Origin: Sphingobacterium multivorum
GTDB lineage: Bacteria > Bacteroidota > Bacteroidia > Sphingobacteriales > Sphingobacteriaceae
DNA length: 64,000 nt
Direction: 5' to 3'
Assembly: GCF_039511225.1 (NCBI RefSeq)
Contig: NZ_CP154261.1
Location: 5,332,001 to 5,396,000, forward strand
The notes under the pieces: generated by a model
What the model saw: the letters and a program-made list of their open reading frames with translations, nothing else
Databases searched by the model: none
What the model was told of the DNA's origin: nothing
Shown here: piece after piece, positions 45,094 to 51,687 of the stretch
How the letters are laid out: each line of letters starts with the position of its first letter
How positions within the stretch are numbered: the first letter of the stretch is position 1
Made by a program: the position numbers and the translations under genes

Positions 45094-45561
45094 ATGAAGC
45101 ATTTTCATAAAATATATGTGCTAGTGATCCTATTCTTTTATCCGCTCTGTCACTATGGACAGGAGCGGATAAATTGGATCGATTTTGCACAATTGGATTC
45201 ACTCCTGGCTGTTTCACCACGCGAAACACTGCTCTTTATTCATACAGATTGGTGCAGCTATTGTCGAAAAATGGAACAGGAAATCTTTACAAAAAAGGAG
45301 ATTGTCCAATTAATCAACAAGCGCTACTACGCGGTGAAGCTCGACGCAGAATCTATCGCTGAGATTGCTTTTGATCAAAGTATATGGGAGCCCTTAAGCA
45401 AAAGGAAAAAAACAGGACAATATCATCCATTAGCTTTACAATTGCTACAAGGGAGAAAAATGATTTTCCCAACCCTCCTACGTTTTGACAGCGAATTTCG
45501 CTTAAAAAATATACGACAAAAATACCTGAATTCAAAGGAGTTAGCTGTATTTTTAGAATAA
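45094..45561 (+). CDS. Exported thioredoxin-fold protein (CxxC)
   Basis: 155 residues. N-terminal hydrophobic signal (VLVILFFYPLCHYG), then a thioredoxin-like fold with redox motif Cys54-Ser-Tyr-Cys57 in HTDWCSYCRKMEQEIF, as in thioredoxin_7/DsbD-gamma-like proteins, and the cis-Pro region IFPTLLRFD. Expected to act in the periplasm. The 14-nt spacing to the TonB receptor implies cotranscription, and the receptor plug has its own CxxC, so a redox partnership is a reasonable hypothesis. Confidence 0.88.
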   Translation: MKHFHKIYVLVILFFYPLCHYGQERINWIDFAQLDSLLAVSPRETLLFIHTDWCSYCRKMEQEIFTKKEIVQLINKRYYAVKLDAESIAEIAFDQSIWEPLSKRKKTGQYHPLALQLLQGRKMIFPTLLRFDSEFRLKNIRQKYLNSKELAVFLE

Positions 45562-45636
45562 TTTAACATGTAATTGTAGCGAACTCCACTATTCCTGCGT
45601 TTTGGATTTTATAATTAATACTCACTTTAAGAAATT

Positions 45637-46323
45637 ATGAAAAATATCACGAAATTATTAATGGCGTTTTTGTGTCTGGGGGTTCTTTTTACGGCTTGTA
45701 ACAAAGATAATTTTGATTGGGATGCCTATTACAAACAGCAAGAAGAAGCGGTAAAAAAAGAAAAAGCAAGACAAGACTCGCTATACAAAATTCAAGCTCC
45801 AATTTTGGAAGCTTACGCAAGGCAAAAATGGGGTAACGATGCTATGCGTTCAGACTCTTCGCTTTCAAAAGGAATGTGGTACAAAATTGAATATGCCAAA
45901 GAAACCGCTACACCGTATACTTATGGTATCACGTTAACAAATAGTGGTGCTGCGATTACACCATTTGCTGCAACATTTAACTTTAAAGGAGAGCTCATGG
46001 ACGGAACTGTTTTCGACAAAAGCGCTACAGGAACGCCGGCAAATTACACCAATATCTACAATGCATTCAGTATCTATAATGTTGCATGGATGAGAGCATT
46101 TACGCCTCCTACTATTAAACAAGATGGAAGAGATTACTATCCACACGGTTTACTTCCAAAAGGATTACAAAAGGGAGATAAAATAACTTTTATTGCCCCT
46201 TCATATTATACGTTTGATCAAACTGAATATACCAAAGGCAGTGAGAAGGTGACAGTACCTAAAAATACACCTGTCGTATATACGATTGAATTGTTGACTA
46301 TTGGAGCTGCTACTTCCAACTAA
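45637..46323 (+). CDS. FKBP-like lipoprotein 1
   Basis: Lipoprotein of 228 residues with Cys21 lipobox (VLFTACNKD). After a charged helical linker (QQEEAVKKEKARQDSLYKI) comes an FKBP-type peptidyl-prolyl isomerase-like domain (FNFKGELMDGTVFDKS, GLLPKGLQKGDKITFIAPSY, VPKNTPVVYTIELL). Several catalytic-site aromatics of canonical FKBPs are not obvious, so activity is uncertain. It has a related neighbour at 46542-47135 but its own terminator, so the two are separate units. Confidence 0.85.
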   Translation: MKNITKLLMAFLCLGVLFTACNKDNFDWDAYYKQQEEAVKKEKARQDSLYKIQAPILEAYARQKWGNDAMRSDSSLSKGMWYKIEYAKETATPYTYGITLTNSGAAITPFAATFNFKGELMDGTVFDKSATGTPANYTNIYNAFSIYNVAWMRAFTPPTIKQDGRDYYPHGLLPKGLQKGDKITFIAPSYYTFDQTEYTKGSEKVTVPKNTPVVYTIELLTIGAATSN

Positions 46324-46346
46324 GAAACATTAACAATGCATTCATC

Positions 46347-46378
46347 AAAGCCATTTTCCTCGTGAGAATGGCTTTTTT
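46347..46378 (+). terminator. Terminator of FKBP-like gene 1
   Basis: Stem AAAGCCATTTTC/GAGAATGGCTTT with one G-U pair, 5-nt loop, followed by a T-run. Confidence 0.85.
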
Positions 46379-46476
46379 GTAAGCAACCACCGCCGTAGTC
46401 GACGCTTAGAAGTGTAAATTACTGTATCAAAATGTTAATTCTTACAGTGAAAACTTTTAACGAAGAAAAATTAATA

Positions 46477-46515
46477 TACATTTGCAAAGCTACTTTCATA
46501 AAGAAAATAGCTTTT
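46477..46515 (+). promoter_or_regulatory. Promoter and attenuator-like hairpin of FKBP-like gene 2
   Basis: TACATTTG at 46477-46484 is a perfect TAnnTTTG match with TTTT near -33. Directly after it, AAAGCTA (46486-46492) and TAGCTTTT (46508-46515) can form a stem ending in Ts 26 nt before the start, which resembles an early terminator. Confidence 0.45.
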
Positions 46516-46541
46516 CCTTGAAAAACCAATAAGAAAATACA

Positions 46542-47135
46542 ATGAAAAAACTGTTATCACCACTATTCATGGGAATTGCAGCAATCGCTTTCCTTATCAT
46601 CAGCTGTAACAAAAGTGACGATGCTCCGGTTTATGATGCGAATGCTCAATTTAAGACGGATTCTGTAACACTTAAAAATTACGTTAGCAAAAATTACCCT
46701 GAAGCCCAATACAACAGCGAAACAGGAATTTGGTATGAAATTCTTACCGAAGGAAGCGGAAATTATGAGTATAAAGTGGTTGACACATTAAATGGCAAAT
46801 ACTTAAAATTTAAACCGACTGTAAAATATGTTGGAAAATTATTGAATGGAAGTGTATTTGATCAAACTGATACTGCCAAGGAATTTGAAATCATCACAAA
46901 CACAGGGTATCAATATCCATTTTATAGTACCATTATTCCTGCTTGGACCTTCGCATTTGCACCACAAAAAATCGGTGACATGAAATTGGGCGGCTTAACG
47001 GAAAAAGGCCTACAAAAGGGTAGTAAAATTCACATCATGGCACCTTCCCTTTATGGATACCAAAATCAGGCTGTCGGAACTATTCCGGCAAACTCACCAT
47101 TGGATTTTGTCATTGAAGTAACAGATATCAAATAA
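46542..47135 (+). CDS. FKBP-like lipoprotein 2
   Basis: Lipoprotein of 197 residues with Cys22 lipobox (FLIISCNKSD). FKBP-type domain: ETGIWYEILTEGSG, VKYVGKLLNGSVFDQT, GLTEKGLQKGSKIHIMAPS, then YGYQNQAVGTIPANSPLDF, which is closer to the canonical FKBP end than its paralog at 45637-46323. Probably a periplasmic-side, membrane-tethered isomerase or chaperone. A perfect 17-bp terminator follows. Confidence 0.9.
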   Translation: MKKLLSPLFMGIAAIAFLIISCNKSDDAPVYDANAQFKTDSVTLKNYVSKNYPEAQYNSETGIWYEILTEGSGNYEYKVVDTLNGKYLKFKPTVKYVGKLLNGSVFDQTDTAKEFEIITNTGYQYPFYSTIIPAWTFAFAPQKIGDMKLGGLTEKGLQKGSKIHIMAPSLYGYQNQAVGTIPANSPLDFVIEVTDIK

Positions 47136-47164
47136 TTATCGCCCCTTCTGAAGCAATAAAGCAT

Positions 47165-47201
47165 AAAAGCTCCTAAAATGAGATCATTTTAGGAGCTTTT
47201 T
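47165..47201 (+). terminator. Terminator of FKBP-like gene 2
   Basis: Perfect 17-bp stem AAAAGCTCCTAAAATGA/TCATTTTAGGAGCTTTT with a T-tail, 30 nt after the stop. Confidence 0.92.
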
Positions 47202-47427
47202 AGTTCAATCAGGTTTCTAATATACACCTTCACAGCATCATATCGCCCCCTCCTCTACAGGGAAGTATACTCCCGCAATCTCTTCAAACTAAGAAATAAC
47301 GATTAATCTGTTTATCGGCGATAGTTTTAATGCTAGCAAAATTATCCAAAAACTTAAAAGTAAGATTGATATTAATACTGATATATCTTAATACTTATTT
47401 ATACCTAATAACAATTTTCAATCAATT

Positions 47428-47517
47428 TTTAGACAGTGATCAGTCACTGGTAATTCAGTGCTCACTGAGCAATCACTGAACAAGCACTGAACGATCACTG
47501 AACAAACACTGTCTAAA
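47428..47517. repeat. Helically phased 11-bp CACTG repeats within an inverted repeat
   Basis: CACTG occurs five times at exact 11-bp spacing (47463, 47474, 47485, 47496, 47507) in units like TCACTGAACAA. Upstream the reverse motif CAGTG occurs at 47434 and 47456, 22 bp apart. The whole is bounded by a perfect 11-bp inverted repeat, TTTAGACAGTG (47428-47438) and CACTGTCTAAA (47507-47517). The spacing puts all sites on one face of the helix, as in iterons or cooperative operator arrays. Confidence 0.85.
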
Positions 47518-47699
47518 GTGTTAATTTGATCACTATATAATCCTAATTTTCTGCAACAAAATGAAAGAGAAAAAAGGAAGGGGCCTTATGGAACAAAAGG
47601 ATCCCTATTGTGCGGTAATAGCATGATAAACAACACTTTAAATTAATTTAAAAGGAGGAAATTGAAATATAACCCGAAAAAGTGTTTTTAGAAAAAATA

Positions 47700-47728
47700 A
47701 AAGCTCGAAGTGGGGAACTCCGAGCTTT
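47700..47728 (-). terminator. Terminator-like hairpin in the gene-poor region
   Basis: 8-bp stem AAAGCTCG/CGAGCTTT around a 13-nt loop. On the minus strand it is followed by a T-rich run, so it would end a transcript coming from the GC-richer block. On the plus strand it precedes an ATG (47754) that opens only 15 codons. Confidence 0.45.
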
Positions 47729-48321
47729 ACCTAACCAATTATTAACCTAAATTATGAAAAGTTCTTTATATATTATTTTTAATATCTTTCGTTTCTTTTG
47801 ATATATCAAAGGTACTACAGATCTGCTTTCATGTCAAGAAATTTAACAGCATTTAACGTTGTTAAAATTATGTTAAAACAATTTAGCATGTTCTTGTGCA
47901 TTTAAACGTATTTCCCTATCCCCTCGCCTTCTACTGTCAAACATTTTCAATCAGTGAGCTGCATAGCCAACCGGTGCTTATTTGCAATTTTCCATATAGT
48001 TTCTTGTAAATAACGTATAAGCAAGTTGCCCCCAACCTCCACTTGCTCTGACTATAAAAAATATGCACCTACACTGACAGCAGCTCAAAAGGTGGACTCC
48101 ACGTGGATTTACTGTACACGCACTTCGCCTACAGACCGGACTTGGCAATGAGATCTCCGTAACGTGGTCAGCGGCCAATTCCTTGCGTAACGGACAAAGT
48201 CGGTTCAACACCCGAGCCACCGTGCATGCTTAAACCATGGCTATTAGCCCCCCAGCCTCCTCCTATAAAATCTTAGCGCTTTTATTCGCATAAGTGCGGG
48301 CAGAGTATCAAAAAAAAGAAA

Positions 48322-48329
48322 TAAATTTG
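48322..48329 (+). promoter_or_regulatory. Candidate -7 promoter element of the NAD synthetase gene
   Basis: TAAATTTG is a perfect TAnnTTTG match 53 nt before the start; no TTTG at -33. Confidence 0.4.
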
Positions 48330-48382
48330 TGAGAAGATCCAACATCAATTGGTATCTTATTTAGTTAGACGATTGATAGCAT

Positions 48383-50026
48383 ATGAAAATAGCTTTAGCA
48401 CAGTTAAATTACCATATCGGTAACTTTGAAGCAAATACTAAAAAAATAATTAGCGCGATCCAACAGGCCAAAGAAGCAACGGCCGATCTTATTATTTTTG
48501 CCGAGCTCGCAATTGGTGGTTACCCTGCCAAGGATCTTTTACGGAGTAAGGCCTTTAAACGTCAATGCGATGAAGCTATTCATCAAATCGCAGCCCATTG
48601 TCAGGATATCGCCTGTATCATTGGAGCCCCGGTCAAAAACAGCGACCCGGAGGGCAAAGAGCTTTATAATACCGCCGTATTTATTGAACATGGATCTGTC
48701 CGAAACATTGTTAAAAAAGGCCTTTTGCCCGATTATGATGTATTTGATGAATATCGTTATTTTGAACCCAGCAGACGTTTTGATTGTATCGAGTTGAATG
48801 GCGTAAAAATTGCCTTAACCATTTGCGAAGATTTGTGGGATGATGACGAAGGGGGCAATTCTTACGTTGGTGATCCCATGGCGGAATTGAGAAAAGAAAA
48901 TCCAGACCTCCTCATCAACATTGCGGCCTCCCCTTTTTCCTATACCCATTTTGATGAACGGATCAAGGTCCTCAGCCAACAGGTAACAAAGGCTGGCAGA
49001 CCGCTCATTTATGTCAATCAGATTGGCGCTCACATGGATATTATCTTTGACGGCCGTTCAATCGCCCTGAATAATGAAGGAACAAAAATTGCTGAACTAA
49101 AAAGCTTTGAAGAAGATCTTCAATTTGTCACCTACCGTCAACAAAATATAACGTCCACCACGGCTTCTTCAAAAGAACCGATTTCCGAAATAGCTCTTAT
49201 ACACGATGCGTTGATCCTTGGCCTTCGTGATTATTTTCAAAAATCTGGTTTCAAAAAGGCGGTTTTAGGTTTGTCCGGTGGGCTTGATTCGGCCTTAGTC
49301 GCCGCCTTGGCCTGTGAGGCTTTGGGCGCCGATAATGTGTTAGCCATACTGATGCCATCCGTTTACTCTTCTGACCATTCGATAAAAGACGCACTGGATC
49401 TCGTCAACAATACCGGCTGTAAACATTATATCGTTCCGATCAAAGATATCGCGAATGCCTACGAACATAGTCTAGCCCCTCTTTTTGAAGGGCTACAGCC
49501 AGATACGACTGAAGAGAATATTCAAGCGCGCGCACGTGCGGTCATTTTGATGGCCGTTTCCAATAAATTCGGCAATATTTTACTCAATACATCCAACAAA
49601 AGTGAGGCTGCTGTCGGATATGGCACACTCTATGGTGATATGGCAGGTTCCATCTCCGTGATCGGTGATGTTTACAAATCCAAAGCCTATGATTTAGCAC
49701 GCTATATCAATCGAGAACGGGAGATCATTCCAACCAATACCATTGAAAAGGCACCTTCTGCGGAACTTCGACCAGATCAAAAAGATTCGGACTCCTTACC
49801 GGAATACGACTTATTGGATCAAATCCTTTTTGAGCTTATCGAAAATGAGAAAGCAGGATCTGAAGTTGTAGCAATGGGCTTTGAAAAATCGTTAGTAGAA
49901 AGGGTATGTAAATTGGTTAATAATGCTGAATTCAAACGTTTTCAAGCTCCTCCTATACTGCGTGTTAGTCCAAAAGCTTTTGGTCCAGGAAGACAGATTC
50001 AGTTGGTGGCAAAATATCCTTATTAA
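48383..50026 (+). CDS. nadE: Glutamine-dependent NAD+ synthetase
   Basis: Last step of NAD synthesis: amidates deamido-NAD using ammonia released from glutamine, 547 residues. The N-terminal nitrilase-type glutaminase domain shows Glu41 (IIFAELAIGGYP), a Lys in VKKGLLPDYDVFDEYRYF and the catalytic Cys in LTICEDLWDD. The C-terminal synthetase has the PP-loop LGLSGGLDSALVAALA and NKSEAAVGYGTLYGDMAG. Standard two-domain layout and length. Monocistronic on the plus strand. Confidence 0.96.
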   Translation: MKIALAQLNYHIGNFEANTKKIISAIQQAKEATADLIIFAELAIGGYPAKDLLRSKAFKRQCDEAIHQIAAHCQDIACIIGAPVKNSDPEGKELYNTAVFIEHGSVRNIVKKGLLPDYDVFDEYRYFEPSRRFDCIELNGVKIALTICEDLWDDDEGGNSYVGDPMAELRKENPDLLINIAASPFSYTHFDERIKVLSQQVTKAGRPLIYVNQIGAHMDIIFDGRSIALNNEGTKIAELKSFEEDLQFVTYRQQNITSTTASSKEPISEIALIHDALILGLRDYFQKSGFKKAVLGLSGGLDSALVAALACEALGADNVLAILMPSVYSSDHSIKDALDLVNNTGCKHYIVPIKDIANAYEHSLAPLFEGLQPDTTEENIQARARAVILMAVSNKFGNILLNTSNKSEAAVGYGTLYGDMAGSISVIGDVYKSKAYDLARYINREREIIPTNTIEKAPSAELRPDQKDSDSLPEYDLLDQILFELIENEKAGSEVVAMGFEKSLVERVCKLVNNAEFKRFQAPPILRVSPKAFGPGRQIQLVAKYPY

Positions 50027-50305
50027 TTTTACAATTCGGATTAAACCATATTTCTAGTTTTTTGTCTAAAGTAATAGATTGCAAAATCGGAAAGGATGGT
50101 AGCATCCCGGAAAGTGAAAACGATTGCCATAAAGACCGTCAATTGTATTATTTTACAATTGAAAGGTATGCGGATAAGAATAAAACAAATTAGTTAAATA
50201 AATATAAGTTCCATATAGGCCATGAACCATCGTGAGTGTGGTTGTCCAATGCGACGACAAAATACTCATGGTAGATTCATCACAGTTGATAAATAAATTA
50301 CTACG

Positions 50306-50878
50306 ATGAAAAAGATTCTATTATTTTTGGTGCTTTGCGTTGCACTCGCATCATGTTCGTCTTATCAATACAATACCACTCGGGTAGAAAAGATGGATTT
50401 TACTCCTTTCAAGACCTATGCTTGGTTACCTCCGGTAGACTCGCTTTCGAAGTCTTATTTTGACAACGATATCGCCAAAGCCAATATCCTGGATGCCGCG
50501 AATACTGCGTTGGAGGCAAAGGGTCTACAATATTCTAAAGATAATCCTGATCTACTATTTCGGTATATTACCATTGTCAACAATAAAAGCCGTTTAATTT
50601 ATGGTGGCGACGGTTATTACGGCTGGGGTGGTCCCTGGGGCTGGTACCGTCCATGGTTTTCACCTTATTACTATGGCGGCGGCTATTACCCCGTTGCAAA
50701 AGAACGCTATCGATATGGCCATTTGATTATCGAAGCCATCGATCGCAAAACAAACGCAGTAATCTGGCAGGCACGTGGTTCTGGCGATGTTGATAACCCT
50801 GAAAAGGCAATTAATAACATCAGCAAGGTTGCAAAAGGTGTTATTGACCTATTTCCTGTAAAAACTATAAAGAAATAA
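50306..50878 (+). CDS. DUF4136 lipoprotein
   Basis: Lipoprotein of 190 residues with Cys17 (ALASCSSYQYNT), matching the DUF4136 pattern: early FTPFKTYAWLPP, middle NPDLLFRYITIV, and C-terminal GHLIIEAIDRKTNAVIWQARGSG. A Gly/Tyr/Trp-rich loop (YYGWGGPWGWYRPWFSPYYY) interrupts the middle, as often in this family. Function unknown; outer-membrane or periplasmic location inferred. Own terminator follows. The 279 nt before it hold no supported gene. Confidence 0.88.
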   Translation: MKKILLFLVLCVALASCSSYQYNTTRVEKMDFTPFKTYAWLPPVDSLSKSYFDNDIAKANILDAANTALEAKGLQYSKDNPDLLFRYITIVNNKSRLIYGGDGYYGWGGPWGWYRPWFSPYYYGGGYYPVAKERYRYGHLIIEAIDRKTNAVIWQARGSGDVDNPEKAINNISKVAKGVIDLFPVKTIKK

Positions 50879-50895
50879 GAGATATTCTCATTTTA

Positions 50896-50930
50896 AAAAA
50901 GGCTGGTTTACAAAATAAATCAGCCTTTTT
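50896..50930 (+). terminator. Terminator of the DUF4136 gene
   Basis: 13-bp stem AAAAAGGCTGGTT/AATCAGCCTTTTT with one G-U pair and a T-tail. Confidence 0.88.
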
Positions 50931-51056
50931 AGTGTAACTAAAATTATTTGATAGCATCAGTGCCCCCCTGCGCTCCCACAGCAAAAATATAAGCTGATTT
51001 ACCATCTTTCCTTGGCAAATTTTGACTATTTTTAATTATTAATTACCGACAATTCA

Positions 51057-51677
51057 TTGAAAAAATATTTGCTATTCTTAGATACGGAAACATCTGGTTT
51101 ACCGAAAAAATGGAACAAGAGTTATATGGACAGTGACAATTGGCCCCATATTTTACAATTGGCCTGGATCATCTACGACGAAGACCAACAGGAAGTTAAA
51201 CGAACCAATAAATATATTTACGAGCCGTTAATACCAATTAGTCCTGCATCCGAACAGATTCATGGATTGACACCACCTTTTCTAATGAAATATGGTGAGA
51301 AGAAAAAAGACGTATTACGGAAATTCAGTCATGACATCAAAAAATATAAGCCGCAGTTAATCGGCCATTTTCTATCATTCGACCTGCAGGTATTAGCAGC
51401 CGAATTCTATCGATCCAACTTGGCTATTCCATTTCATAACTTAGCATATTTTTGCACCTTGTTGCATAGCAAAAAATACGTTCGGAATCCGAATATGGTA
51501 CATCTTCCACTTTCATCGCTACATGAAACGCTATTTTCGAGTCCAGCGACCGAAATGCATAATGCAGAAAAAGATGCCGAGATTACCGCTAAATGTTATT
51601 TTGAAATGATTCGAAAAGATGAATTATCCGATCAGGACATACAACATCAGCAAGCTGAATTCGAAAACATCTGTTAA
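51057..51677 (+). CDS. DnaQ-like 3'-5' exonuclease (DEDDh)
   Basis: 206-residue exonuclease-fold protein. Motif I is FLDTETSGLP (Asp and Glu), motif II lies in IGHFLSFDLQVL, motif III is HNAEKDAEITA with His and Asp, so the DEDDh catalytic set is complete. The start is TTG at 51057, giving KKYLLFLDTETSG at the N-terminus as in homologues; no ATG fits upstream. It ends 10 nt before a cNMP/CBS/DUF294 gene. This exonuclease-DUF294 pairing is known from other bacteria, where it often sits near acetate uptake or activation genes; none is seen here. Confidence 0.9.
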   Translation: MKKYLLFLDTETSGLPKKWNKSYMDSDNWPHILQLAWIIYDEDQQEVKRTNKYIYEPLIPISPASEQIHGLTPPFLMKYGEKKKDVLRKFSHDIKKYKPQLIGHFLSFDLQVLAAEFYRSNLAIPFHNLAYFCTLLHSKKYVRNPNMVHLPLSSLHETLFSSPATEMHNAEKDAEITAKCYFEMIRKDELSDQDIQHQQAEFENIC

Positions 51678-51687
51678 TGTAACTTCC

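Larger units (their letters stand above)
47136..48382. other. Gene-poor 1.25-kb region with repeats and a GC-richer relic
   Basis: No gene I can support. From left: a terminator (47165-47201); AT-rich DNA; the phased 11-bp repeat element (47428-47517); a minus-strand terminator-like hairpin (47700-47728) next to a 15-codon frame at 47754-47801; AT-rich DNA; then a block around 48020-48260 that is visibly GC-richer than its surroundings. In that block an 80-codon minus frame (47978-48220) and a 50-codon plus frame without ATG, ending GQSRFNTRATVHA near 48234, overlap. Both look like debris of a transferred or mobile sequence; I cannot name it. Confidence 0.5.

Noticed and set aside
47463..47517. 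Possible CRISPR-like array in the 11-bp repeats
   Set aside because: The period is 11 bp with no unique spacers; it is a phased repeat.
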